Notes under the pieces: model-generated | The model's database searches: none | What the model was told of the DNA's origin: nothing | The model's input: only the letters and a program-made list of their open reading frames with translations | Part shown: one piece after another, positions 1 through 10,700 of the stretch | How the letters are laid out: each line of letters begins with the position of its first letter | Numbering within the stretch: the stretch's first letter is position 1 | Position numbers and translations under genes: made by a program | DNA from: Actinomucor elegans | Lineage: Eukaryota > Mucoromycota > Mucoromycetes > Mucorales > Mucoraceae | Length of the DNA: 64,000 bases | Direction: 5' to 3' | NCBI GenBank assembly: GCA_026027325.1 | Contig: JAMSLZ010000001.1 | Span: 4,154,001-4,218,000 of the forward strand

Positions 1-53
1 AGTAACTGCATATGAGAAATTGCTAACTAACTTACTGATTACTCCTTTCATAG

Positions 54-1704
54 ATTACTTCTGAAAATGAATTTAACAAACAAATGAAGAATATTATTAC
101 CTTGTTTGCTCAAAAGGAAACCGAAGAAACCTGGGAAGATTGTAGTACTGCTTTCAAGAATCTTAGCTCGTGGATCAAAGAAGATCATGTTACAGAATAT
201 AAATCTTTCGAATCATACATTAAAGAGCTCAAGTTAGCAATTAATAGAAGTGTAAGTATATAGTAATAATAGTATTTCTGTTAGGATTGGAGCTAACTAC
301 ACTTTTTTTTTATAGCTGGGTTCTCATAGAACACGTTTATCTTCAGCTGCTTCTACAATGATCAAAGATATGGCTGAAAGCATGACTCTTGGTTATCGTA
401 AACTCAATGATTTATTTTCTCAAACCATAATCGAGCAGTTTGGTCGAACAAACAAGATACACAGCAAACGTATTCTTGAAGATTACAAAGCCGTGATTAA
501 AGTCTCAAAGCTTCATGGCCTTATTCCTTTATACTGTGACACTTTAACAAACAAAATCAAACACAAGAACAATGTCAACGTTCGCGCATCAGTTGCTGAT
601 TGTTTACTCAGCCTTATTGAAGCCAATAATGAAGTCAACATATCCAAATATCAATCCATCATCGAAAGGACAATTCAAACAGCTGCTTTGGACCCGAATC
701 CAAATGTTCGTGCTATTGTTCGTCAGTGCTATCATGCCTATGGTGAAAAGGTGCCTAAGGCCCTTGTTCAATTTGAAATGAAGTTGGCACCACAGCAACT
801 CAAGTATCTTCACCAATCGCCATCGCCGTCTCCTACACAAAGCGGCACCCTCGTTCCCTCTACTAGCTCCAGCAAAACTATCAATACTAAGGCTCTTCCC
901 AAAAATAAGACCATAGCTACTTTTAAACGCAATACAGATGCTAATATCGCCTCTGTTAATAAGATCAGCATTAGCAACAAAGCAGTCCACTCCACTAGTC
1001 GCACTCATAACATCAAGACTACTACTCAGGATAAGAGTAGAACTTCAGCTGTTGGCAAATATACTACAGGCGCGAATACCACTTCCACCAGCAACAGAGT
1101 CACTGACGTTAGTATAATTCAACCCGCTTCTACCACTAAAGCTGTTAACGAGGTTAAGGGTGAGGCCTTGGTCACCACCAAACCCGCCATCAATAATGTC
1201 ACTGCTAGCAACATAAGCACCAGCGCTGCTACTGCTAATCCCATCTGCAACAACACTCCTACAACTAGTATCAATGCTGCTGCTTCTAACACCAATATCC
1301 TTACAACTAGGATTAACCGCTTGAAAACGGCTACCACCCATAAATCCATTATTGGTAATATCAGTCGCTTGAGAGCAGATGCCGTCCGTTCCAAATCTTC
1401 TTTGTCAAAGAATAAGGCCTTGCTGGGGTCTCTGATGGCCAAAAATAAAACCTTAAAAGTTCGAGGTCTTGTGGATCATGGTAATATGGCAACCAATTCG
1501 AACAGGTATAAAGTCAAGAAGGTTGTTCGAACTGTGAAACCATTGAACGATCAGAAAAGCAATAATACTTTTGTGTCAAAATCAACCATCAAAACTGCTT
1601 TGTCTCAAAACAAAAAAAGACCACAGTCTGAAGCTTTTGAAGATGAAGAAAATAACAGCACCGACAAGCGATTAAGAGAAGGTGTTGGAGGCCGAGGTCG
1701 CTGA
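54..1704 (+). CDS. CLASP-family microtubule-binding protein, 3' part
   Basis: The 5' end lies outside the window. A branch-like CTAAC and an acceptor TAG at 51-53 open an exon at 54. An intron at 252-315 (GTAAGT...TATAG) joins 54-251 to 316-1704, giving 528 visible residues. Visible residues 1 to about 234 are helical HEAT-like sequence of the CLASP_N/TOG type, with the family's pattern of a short Trp-containing helix pair followed by an 'RLSSAASTMIKDMAESM' repeat helix. From about residue 235 the protein is a long Ser/Thr/Asn-rich, basic, low-complexity tail typical of CLASP microtubule-lattice binding regions. CLASP proteins bind and rescue microtubule plus ends and act at spindle and cortex. 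Earlier TOG domains may lie upstream. No conserved C-terminal CLIP-binding domain is visible before the stop. AATAAA-like sequence follows at about 1720. The family call is good; the exact orthologue is not proven. Confidence 0.8.
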
Positions 1705-3092
1705 AGTGCCTTTTTTTTTCAATAAATGCTAAACGTATTTGTCAAGATATGGAGGTGCCTGTAGTCAAGATAGCTCCCTATGCGCTTTACCTATGATCAG
1801 GATTCGTTGATGACTCAAGATAGCTTCTCGATTCGGTAGCTCTGAATAGTCAAACCAAAACAAGAACACTTGTATGGTGTTATCAATAAACAGGGTTGTC
1901 AGGTAGGGTGGCGTGGATGGGTGGTTTTTATGAGTTTTTTTTTTCTTTTTTTTTTTTTTTTTCAATTTGACATTTGTTTTCTGAGCGAGATTTTCTAAGT
2001 CTCGTTCAATAAAAAGAGCAAGCCTCTTTCCATTCTTGCTATTGACTGCCCTAAATAATGAAAATCCTTAAGTTTCCAATATATATATTCAATTCTGCTT
2101 GTTTCATAATTTAATCAGCTTTGATATATTGTAGAGGAAAATCAATCCTAATCATAAAATGAAAATATTAACGAGTTTGAAAAAGACAATATTTAAACAA
2201 AAGTAATGGAGCCAAATGAGGTTCTATTCAATATAATAGTTCATCCTGAGCAAGAGCTACAAATTAAGTATAACATTTGATGAAGATTGATCGAAATTTT
2301 ATGCGTCAATAATGCATTGTACAAAATTTCTGAGCAATAGGGATTTGAAGGCTAAGAAGCATGAATTTTCTGCCTCAAAAGAATGGAAAGCTTGACATAA
2401 AGAATGTAGATTAGTTCTTGATCTTGATATAACTTGTAAAGAATAAAACTCTCTTTCAAATAAATCGCATTGTATGCGAAGATAGATATGAAATTGAAAT
2501 AATTGCAGGTTCAATGAGCAGGTTGTTCTAATGCTAGTTAGTAATTTACTAAAAACCTATGATAAATAGAACATTTCATTTGACAAAAGGTATGAGAATA
2601 GATCTAAATTTTCTACATAAGGCAGCCTGTATTTAGTATAGGCTATTACTCAGATGCGACCTTAATTCAAGACCAGTTGAGACATTTATTGATCAATAGA
2701 TCTCTCAACCACTCTTGGGTTAATGCCACATCTGAATAGTAATCCATTCTCATAAGTTGCTGCATTAGATAAACACTATCTGCCCCAATCCTTCTACTAC
2801 ATTGGATATTGTATCACATTCGTTTATCTATAACTTGCATTAATCAATTGGGTACTATCATTTTCCACTGAAATAAAAAATCTGTTAATTAACAAAGTAA
2901 AGCTGCAGGATATTTGGCTATAGGGTCAAAGAACCATCTAGAAACACTGCTGGTTACGAAAACAGGACTGCTTTTTGTGTGACTGATAATTCTGCTCTCA
3001 AAAAATTTTTGCAGCCAAACGATAAAAGGTCTACACGACCTTCTTCTTTTTTCTTTCTTTATCTTACTGCTGAAAACTCTTGTTTAACCAAG
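1705..3092. other. Intergenic spacer, AT-rich
   Basis: I see no gene. The spacer holds a long T run near 1936-1962 and an inverted pair of the dispersed repeat (2612-2776, listed separately). The last part, ending at the donor AAG|GTAAAT at 3093, is pyrimidine-rich and may be the first exon of the non-coding snoRNA host transcript. Short open frames here have no recognisable sequence and odd composition. Confidence 0.5.
2612..2776. repeat. Inverted pair of the dispersed ~80-bp repeat
   Basis: The left arm holds GGCTATTACTCAGATGCGAC. The right arm is its imperfect reverse complement (TGCCACATCTGAATAGTAATCC, positions 2724-2745), followed by a GTTGCTGCATTA end. The two arms almost touch around GATCAATAGATC. 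The arm sequence recurs at many other places in this window. A MITE-like or terminal-inverted-repeat remnant is the simplest reading. Confidence 0.45.
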
Positions 3093-3118
3093 GTAAATAT
3101 ACTTCTTTATATAGTATA

Positions 3119-3265
3119 GAAATGAATGATTCTCCTGATGATTATAATTTGCGTCTGAGTGTGGGGGCTCACGTCGGTACCACGGTAAATTTATTTGCTT
3201 GTGGGGACCCACCGACGCCCTGCTACTGAGGACAAAATGCACACGTCTGATTTTCATTCATTTTC
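3119..3265 (+). ncRNA. Candidate intronic box C/D snoRNA
   Basis: A terminal stem pairs GAAATGAATGA (3119-3129) with TCATTCATTTTC (3254-3265). Just inside it lie box C TGATGA (3136-3141) and box D CTGA (3247-3250). A D'-like CTGA is at 3155-3158 and another CTGA at 3226-3229. The middle folds as CGTCGGT / ACCGACG. The bases before the D' box, TAATTTGCGT, can pair with the conserved 18S rRNA segment GCGCAAATTA. By the box+5 rule this would place the 2'-O-methyl on the first A of AAATT, which as I recall is the known Am site of yeast (A436) and human (A468) 18S. The element sits inside a GT-AG interval, 3093-3327 (AAG|GTAAAT ... TTTACAG), as intronic snoRNAs do. The flanking putative exons have no clear reading frame, so the host would be non-coding. 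No rRNA target was recognised for the second guide. Confidence 0.5.
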
Positions 3266-3327
3266 TATCTCTGATAGTTTTTTTTTTGGATGTAACATCG
3301 ATAATAACCTCTTTCTTTTCTTTACAG

Positions 3328-3973
3328 ATAACTTGTTAAAGGCTTTTTTGGTTAAATAGTGTAGTTTTTTTTATAATAAATATCTTATGTAATATAAACT
3401 CGCGTTTTTTTTTGTCCGTAATTTTTTTATTTTTTTATTTTTTTGGTTGCTTGCAGCACTCCAGTTTATTTTTTCGCTGCCACTGGCTTTTTGCTTTTAC
3501 TATAACGTTTTTTAAGGATGTCGTTGTTTGACCTTTCTTTTGTTATGCTAATGGTAAAGGGCTTTGTTCATTTTACTGAGTAAACCTTATTTTTAATTTT
3601 TAAATCTTTTATTGCTTAAGCTGTGTTCAAAGACTTGGTCGTTTTGATCTTTTATCTACTGCTGAGGCAATGTTGATTTACTCGCTTGGTCTTCATCTGT
3701 TACTGCTATCAACGCACGTGCAGTAATTAATTTTACTTGAGCAGCTAAACTTAAAAGAACATTCTGACATAAGCTCACTAAAAATCACGCCATCTCCCCC
3801 AGTGGCTCCGCAATGATATACAATAATGATCTCTATAAATTTGATTTATTAAGAGATAAGATGAATGAGAATGCAAGTATAAAAATAAGCTCTATAATAA
3901 TAGTAATATGTCCCATGATATTAAATGTAATGTAGTAAAATAATAATAATAATAGTGATGATGAGTTAGCTAA
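3328..3973. other. Spacer; possible 3' exon of the snoRNA host
   Basis: The stretch after the acceptor at 3327 is T-rich with several poly-T runs and no credible reading frame. It could be the distal exon of a non-coding host transcript and then the 3' flank of the minus-strand arrestin gene. An ATAATAATAAT tract lies near 3941-3955. No other element was recognised. Confidence 0.35.
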
Positions 3974-5351
3974 TTAGCTGGGCGTAATAGCAAGTTGATC
4001 AAACATGGCAGCATGTCTCGGAGACACGGATAATTGGTCATACGAGGGCAAAGAACTAGAAAATGGAGCAGATTCTTGTTGCGCTGCAGTATGATAAGAA
4101 GGTACTCTCGAAAGATTGGTGCCATGCCACCAAAGCGATTGACCACTACTAGGAGATGGCCTTGGCAGATCTTGTTGCTCAAACGGTGCAGTAGCAACAG
4201 CAATAGGGGCTGCTGTACTATGATTTTCTAAAGCAGCAAGAGGTATATCCCCAATGGGAGTAGAAGGACCAGAAGATGTTGATTCAAGACAGAGGATGGA
4301 TCGCCATGTTTGTTCATATGCTGGAAGGGTATTGACTTCGGTTTGTTCAGAGATGGAAGAGATGATAATGACAGGTACGGAACAGCGTAGCTCGGAAAGA
4401 TGGCCATCAGCATTGACTAAACAAATGACAAACTTTAGTTTATGACGGATACGGATCATGTCATTATCAGCGTCACAAAAAGCCAGTTGTGAGGACATGG
4501 GAGGAATATCAAGCGACAGTACTTGAGTCCAGTTGGTAGGCTGTGATATATTGTGAGGCGGAAATGGATCTTCTTTACGAATTAATTTAACAATACGTGT
4601 ATCTGTTTTGGTGCAATCATTGGCTGTATATGTACAGTATTCTTTCAGGGTACCAGTAAGGCAGCGGACGCGTAGTTTTGTAGCAATAGGTGTGATATGA
4701 AATGTGATGGGGATAGGAGACCCACGAGCATAAACTTTAGAAGGTAATAGGATATCGTACATCATCTTTTCTGCCCAGGTGTTATGGATCTCTAGGGTCT
4801 GCACGAGTTCGAATTCAGAAGGTAACATGCAACGCACGATTTGTACTACTTGTTTCTTGACCAAGTTTTGTAAAAAGGCTGTACGTTCGACCATTGCCTT
4901 TAGACGGTATACGACTTGACCGCCTTCTGCTTCCAAGGATTGAGGTAAATCGCCTGGTAGCAATAATTCAAAGTTCCATTTGTGTTCGCCTGCTCCTAAT
5001 GTAAATGCTTTCTTGTGAGCTTGATCCATGATAGGTACAAATTGCCACTTGTGTTCAATAATTTCTCGTTCTTGCTTATGGTAGTGCTGATGATGACCGA
5101 TGCCTAACCATAGGTGAATAAGGCGCCATCTATATATTGTATTGGTATTTACCTTCAGACCAAGCTACTTTCATTTTGCCCGAGAACAACAGCGTAACTG
5201 ACCGTACTTTCATCGGCTCAGTCAAGTGTAAAACGAGAGAACCTCGTAGTAACTTGCCAGCCGATTCAGATGCATGACCAAGCAAAATAATTTCTTGATT
5301 CTCCAAGATGATTTTCAATTCATTTGTTCTGTGTCGTATTGCGCTCACCAT
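3974..5351 (-). CDS. Alpha-arrestin (ART/Rod1-like trafficking adaptor)
   Basis: Two exons, 5351-5153 and 5103-3974, with a 49-nt intron (GTAAAT...GGTTAG); 442 residues. The first ATG with family-like sequence is at 5351. The N-terminal half is an arrestin N domain: a beta-rich start with 'ILLGHASESAGKLLRGSLVL', then 'VTLLFSGKMKVAW' and 'IIEHKWQFVP' across the splice. The second half is an arrestin C domain with the 'VYARGSPIPITFHITPI' strand. The C-terminal tail has LPAY and LPSY, PY-like motifs that in yeast ARTs recruit the Rsp5/NEDD4 ubiquitin ligase. Such adaptors sit at the plasma membrane or endosomes and direct ubiquitination and endocytosis of transporters or pH and nutrient sensors. 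Which cargo it serves cannot be read from sequence. It is the last of three same-strand genes. Confidence 0.85.
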
Positions 5352-5559
5352 TTTGTTATTGTCTATGATTGGTAGATCATATAATACCAAGATAAAGTTT
5401 GATGATTGTGTTCCCTTCTAAAAGACTAAAGACAAAAAGAAAGAACGAGACAGAGGAACTAGAATTTATAATTAAAAATTTTCTGAAACCAGCTCCGGTT
5501 ACTACTATAGCAAGCTAACAAAAAAAAAAACGTCTAAGAATAACAATTGAAACAGAGAT

Positions 5560-6598
5560 TTAATACGCTTGGGCAAAGTAATGAAATTTATCAGCGTAAT
5601 CAGTATGTGCACCGACGTAAAAGCCGCCTAATGATTTACTAACATCCATCGCTTTTACAGTTGGATCAAGCCAGTTGGATTCAAATCCTACTTGTGCCGG
5701 TAGCCCGATTTCACCAATAGATTGCTGTCCTTTTAAAATGACTCTTAACAAAATGCCCAGTGTGATATCCTTTGGAGAATAGTAAATCAAAGTTTTTGAA
5801 CGACCTAAACCGCCAGTGTCTCTACGAATCTGATTTACAATATCTGGTGCAACCAATGCCGGAGCGCACAAATGAATTGAATCTGGCCTTTCAAAAAGAT
5901 CTGTTAACATGATGAAACACTCAAACTCCAACATACCTTTCCTCTGGATCCATCAAAGAGCAAGCTTCCACAATATGTCTACAACCTAAAGAATGACCCA
6001 CTACCCTTAGATAATCATGCTTTCTTCGAAGATCTAACAAACGCCATGCCAGCATTTCTGCTCTTTCATGGCTTTCTTGGTTGGCTATCGAGAATTGGTA
6101 GGCTAAGCGTGTAGCATGAAGACCAACATCTACAGCCAAGGCACCAGCAATCGAAGCAGGCGTTGGAAATTTTAGATTCTTAAGCTGCTTGAAATTTTTG
6201 GCTATGAGATAGGCAGTAGATCCAAAAGAAGCAAGAGGAATCGGTATATGTGAGACGGAACTGCCAGAAGGCCAAGAATATCTTTTTTTATTTCATGAGG
6301 TGATTTGGGTCAGTCACAGTTTCGGCTTTTCTCGCGCTTTTTTTTTTATTATTATTATTATTAGTTACCCCAAAGCGGCTGAAGCCCATTTATGAGTTGG
6401 GCTTAGAACGAGTAATCGGTGTGAATGCATCCAATCATGAAAATTCTCGGGTGAATCACCTTCAGCCAAGAAGCCTTTGATATAGACAGTGACTTCAGAG
6501 CGTACGTCTTGAGGTCTAGAAAGGACTTGGATAGAAGGTAATTCGGTAAAGTACTTCTTTTTGTTATGTAAAACCCTACTGATAGCCTGTTTTGACAT
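5560..6598 (-). CDS. DUF726/TMCO4-like alpha/beta-hydrolase, compact
   Basis: Three exons (6598-6369, 6281-5937, 5887-5560) joined by introns of 87 and 49 nt; 300 residues. An 'IKGFLAEGDSPENFHDWM' segment near the N-terminus matches the opening strand of DUF726 proteins. It is followed by 'YSWPSG' at a splice. A nucleophile elbow GHSLG lies in the context 'LRVVGHSLGCRHIVEACSLM', and 'IHLCAPALVAPD' matches the post-elbow strand. A 'GAHTDY' near the C-terminus is where a catalytic His would be expected (inference). Family members are usually longer, with an N-terminal region and membrane helices. None is visible here, so either upstream exons were missed or this is a short form. The start was taken at the first in-frame ATG. 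Substrate unknown; probably an esterase/lipase fold. Confidence 0.65.
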
Positions 6599-6764
6599 AT
6601 GCAATAACAAAAGAAAACCATTGAAAAATCTGCCTGAGATACGTCATCATTTCTGCCTGGACGGGTTATTTGTTCATCCAGTAGAAATTTCTAAGCAGTA
6701 GTATTTATTTGTATGCATGTGTAGTTATTGTTACAGTAGGGTATGAAATGGTTATTTACATTAA

Positions 6765-7864
6765 TTAAGTGGTGGGGCATAAAAGGCCTCGAACTGGGAT
6801 ATGTCTAGTTGTAGACCAAACAATCCCTGTTATATGATATGTGATATGAAGTGTGACATTGAGGCTATCTTGTTGATTACTGAACGGCGAGTTGGAAGTT
6901 ACTTGAACACCACAGGCATTATACAGGTCTTGAAAGGTTGTGTCATTGGCCTTTTCTGATGCATAATAGATGGTCATTGGAATAGCTACCATGGTTTTCT
7001 TTTTAGCGGGTAAAACCATTGGACCGCGGGTGCCATTACCAAAGCCAACTTGAGTTTTGTCATCCGTAATTGATAAATCAATAGAACTGAATCGCGTTGG
7101 TACCCAGTTATCCGAATTATCTGCTGTGAAATTCAACATCCAATTTGTAGACATACTTTTCTTGGTTGTATTGGTAATCACTTGAATATTGCCTACATTA
7201 TCAACGTCATCCAATACAAAGTTTGGAATTCTTGGCCATACAAAGTACCATATCACAACTATGACTGCGATACATATGCATACAATAAAAGCCGCTGTGC
7301 GATAATGTACCCGTTTTTTCCTTCGGCGTTTTGTGATTTCAGGTAATATCATTTTATCAGTGTAGTCGGGTATACTGCTGGTTGTGGGCTGTTTTCGTAT
7401 AGGATCAATTACATTCTCTTGTAGCATGGAGCCCACACCTAGACTGGTAGAAGTAGGTGCTGTATATTCTTCAATATAAATGGGTTCTGTTTTTTGGTTA
7501 GGATCTCTTTGATGATGAGAATATGGAAGATAGGAGTTGGCTCTATCATTAATCGCTGTCGAAGTTCTCCATTTTTTGTATTGTTTTGCATAAGGGTCTT
7601 CATAGTCAACTGTATATAATCTACTTGTACTACTGTCTGAAGCAGTACGAGAATGTACTGCATCAAATTCTGACCCATCGGAAATAGATCCTATAAATTA
7701 ACTGGTTAATAGGCGAAAAAAAAAAAAAAATTCGTTTCTTTACCTATACGAGGACTTTTTTTCACGATGCGATATGGATCATTATCTTCATAGACTGTTG
7801 GTAATGAAGGATGCCTTGAATGATTACTCGTTTGAAATGGATCTTGATTGGGAGAATAGCTCAT
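6765..7864 (-). CDS. LEA_2-like single-pass membrane protein
   Basis: Two exons, 7864-7744 and 7690-6765, with a 53-nt intron (GTAAAG...TTATAG); 348 residues from a clear ATG. The N-terminal ~165 residues are polar, Tyr/Pro/Ser-rich and probably cytosolic, ending in a basic KRRRKKR stretch. One strong membrane segment follows (AAFIVCICIAVIVVIWYFVW). The rest is a beta-rich domain with several N-glycosylation sites (NTT, NFT, NGT, NVT), an 'IQVITN...NWMLNFTADN' start and a 'VTLHITYHITG' strand. That layout matches type II proteins with a lumenal or extracellular LEA_2 domain, as in yeast Tag1 and plant NDR1-like proteins. Function is unknown; a cell-surface or vacuolar role is possible. The downstream DUF726-like gene begins about 160 bp after the stop on the same strand. 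Confidence 0.7.
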
Positions 7865-9696
7865 ATGTATTCATGTAAAAGGGCTTAGAAAAAAGAAATT
7901 TTCGAAATGAAAAAAAAAGAAGAAAAAAAAAAAAAGAACCAAAGAACGAGTATTATATAATTGGTCTGTGCGCGCCATTTGAATTTGGTTTTTAAACCCA
8001 GGCCTCTTTTGAACTGTTCATAAAAGCAATTGCAGCTGAATCAAGTCATTAACAAAGACAGAACAATTAGTCATCTAAAACAGTCAAGAATGAGCGAACA
8101 TTTTTTTATTTTTTAAAAAAAAAGTTCAATTTTAATATAAATCAGGTCCTTTTTTTTGGTTTTTTCTGAATCTATCAAGTCAGAAAATAAAAATTCTATA
8201 ATTGTTTTCATTGGTTTAAACAGACACTAACTAGGATAGGTTATTCGCTTCTTTGCCTTCTTTTCAGTAATATATATACTATATATATATACCTAACAAA
8301 TCCTTCAAAAAAGTGGCTAAAAGGACTAATTTGATGCGTACAAATCACTTCTTTTACAAATATTCTGGACCGTCGCTTGTTACTGATATCTAATAACCAA
8401 GTAATTACTTCATGTACAACCATGCCAAACACATGGCATTTTGACTGTAATGGTGCAACACAAATAGGCGGAGTTACGGTTCATGTGCTCTTGACACAAG
8501 TTCTGTAAAGAATGACCAACAGAACCAAAAGAACAGTCAGAAGTTTACTATCACATAAATATACATGTATGGAAAACTAAGTAACGAAAAAGTATTTTAG
8601 TATTGGTGCGTTATTATTTCTCCGCATGGTCCAGAGGCAAAAAAAAAGGGGGGGGGGTCTCAATACCTTGTAAAGATATTTAGAATTAAAAGTCAAGACA
8701 GGAGTGAATTTGGTCAGCTATGGACCTTAAATAAGTACATATATTATTTTACAAGTAAGTCTATTGAAAAAAGCACAGGTTTTTCTATATTTTCCCCGAA
8801 AACAATGCATGTATCTTGGCTTGGTACTGAACTAGAGGCGCCTTTTGCGATTAATAATGTAACGATGGGCACAATGTTCAACCGCCGACTTAATAATATC
8901 GAATCAGCATAACTAACTTTTATTATTTCATTCAGTTAATGTAATATAGGTAAAACCCCCTTATTGAAAAAGAGTTTTTAGGTTTTCATTTCTACCGAAA
9001 ACTATAGATATATCTCAGTTCATTGGTAAGTTATAATGCAATTTGTATAGGCTATCAAACTCATTTCTAATCGCCGCATTAATTTTTAATATGCGTAATG
9101 ATTGGATATCTGATATGAAGCTGCGATAAATTAAATTTCACTCCGGTCCGGGAGTTAGCTTATTTTCATTGGAGGAGAGGCATTTAACAAATATAAAGAT
9201 TCAAATACTGAACCCAAAAATTGTATCTCAGTTTAATTTACTGCGATGACTACATAGTAAAAATATATATATACGAACGTGCCAAGTTGATTAATAAGAT
9301 ATATGACAGCTAAATGGCGCATTAAAAGGCGCTAAAGATATACTATATTTTCTAATTTTTTTTGGAACACTCTCTAACTTATACAGTTTTCTGGCTTTTA
9401 GTTTTATGCTTTGAATTCGCGTTCCTTTATATCAAAAAAGATTATGGAAAATTCTATTAATATACTATAATATATACCAAGCAGCTTTGCGGCATGATAA
9501 ATGTGTATGCATTTTTTTTTTTTTTTTTTACTGTCAAAGACGCGTCAAAAATTTGGCAAAATGAGTTTAAAGGGGTATAATCCAAGAAAATTCCAAGCCC
9601 CGCTTGGCAGTGCCAATTCACACTCGTGCTATCGTTTTAAAACAAGTTAACCAACTCTTTTCTATTTATTTTTATCTTCATAGCAAAACTTGCACA
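7865..9696. other. Intergenic spacer
   Basis: A 1.8 kb AT-rich spacer between the LEA_2-like gene and the ankyrin gene. It contains A/T homopolymers, a TATATA run near 8271-8291, a GGGGGGGGG run at 8649-8657, a possible coding relic at 8410-8541 and a perfect small hairpin CCAAGC-CCC-GCTTGG (9593-9607) about 90 bp before the ankyrin start. I see no intact gene. Confidence 0.45.
8410..8541 (-). pseudogene. Possible coding relic, Cys-rich
   Basis: On the minus strand a 43-codon open stretch before the TGA reads with plausible coding composition: 'SVGHSLQNLCQEHMNRNSAY', then 'LCCTITVKMPCVWHGC'. It has five Cys and three His and looks like a fragment of a larger protein. It has no start codon context, and the sequence on both sides is closed in all frames. 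I do not recognise the family. It may be chance. Confidence 0.2.
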
Positions 9697-10437
9697 ATGA
9701 CCGAAGACCAAGGAGCCTCTCACAGTAAGCATCGTTGTAAATCAAAAGCAACTCAACTCAAACCTAACTGATGAATAGACGAACTCATGTTGGCATTATG
9801 CCGTAATGACCAAGAAGAAGATTTGGAAAAGTTGCTAGATGAAGGCCATTGTAACGTTTCATTCACAGACGGTGCAGGCAATACTGCAGCTCACTATGCG
9901 TAAGTTAACCCTTTGTGTTTCTTGATGTGGTCACGCGTTTTTTGACCCGCAGTCGTTTCTAGTGTCAAGGCAGGTTCAATTGGATGTCTCGAAGTACTCG
10001 TGAACCATGATGATATTGACCTCGATATTCAAAACACACTAGAAGGCGATACACCTTTGCATGTTGCAGTGCAGTATGCCAATCAAGACCACGAGATGGC
10101 TGTAGCCATGGTTGAATTATTGTTGGCAGGAGGAGCAGATCCCAAGTAAAGTATTATCTCTTGCAGATAGAAGCATGGCACTTACTATTTCTCAAATACA
10201 GGATTGCAAATCGCAATAAATTGACGCCTATTATGTTGGTTAATCCTAAATACCAAGATATCAAAGAAAAGTTGGATGAAGCTAGTGTTGCTTATGATTT
10301 GGTAAGCAGTCTCGGTGTATCAATTCAACGGCGGCTTATACTCATATTTTGTATAGGATGATTCTGATATCGCTCATGATGATGAAGAGGATGATGATGA
10401 AGATGGTTCTGCCTCTGAAGAAGAAGAGCATGCATAA
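9697..10437 (+). CDS. Small ankyrin-repeat protein with acidic tail
   Basis: Five exons (9697-9724, 9779-9899, 9963-10145, 10202-10301, 10357-10437) joined by introns of 54-63 nt; 170 residues. Three ankyrin repeats are visible: 'DGAGNTAAHYA' with 'GSIGCLEVLV', then 'EGDTPLHVAVQYAN' with 'VELLLAGGADP', then 'NRNKLTPIMLV'. The last ~25 residues are almost all Asp/Glu and Ser. Small fungal ankyrin proteins with acidic tails include Yar1, a chaperone of ribosomal protein S3, but repeat similarity alone does not establish orthology. No targeting signal is visible, so a cytosolic/nuclear adaptor or chaperone role is inferred. Confidence 0.75.
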
Positions 10438-10700
10438 ATGATGTTGTTAAATAAAAAGGGAGGATTGCTCGTAGTAGATCAGAAAAAAGAGGGTCACAGA
10501 TCTGCTTCAAAGCACTAGTGACGTATACATACACACAAAAAGTTCTGGTTTTTGAATCGTAACAATTTGCTTTTCTTTTCCTTCTCATCAAACACAATAG
10601 TAACTTTTTGTTAGCTACTATACTCTTTTTTCTAAACTTAAGCTACCAGAAGAAATATTGAAAGAGAAATTTACATTTTATACAAGCATTAAAGAGCATC

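Noticed and set aside
604..1442. Minus-strand open frames inside the CLASP gene
   Set aside because: They are antisense to a well-supported reading frame and come from its Ser/Thr/Asn-rich, low-complexity tail.
1765..1965. Minus-strand frame beginning with a Lys run
   Set aside because: It depends on a T homopolymer and has no recognisable protein sequence.
9593..9607. Hairpin CCAAGC-CCC-GCTTGG upstream of the ankyrin gene
   Set aside because: A single short palindrome with no second copy or known factor site; kept only as a note in the spacer entry.
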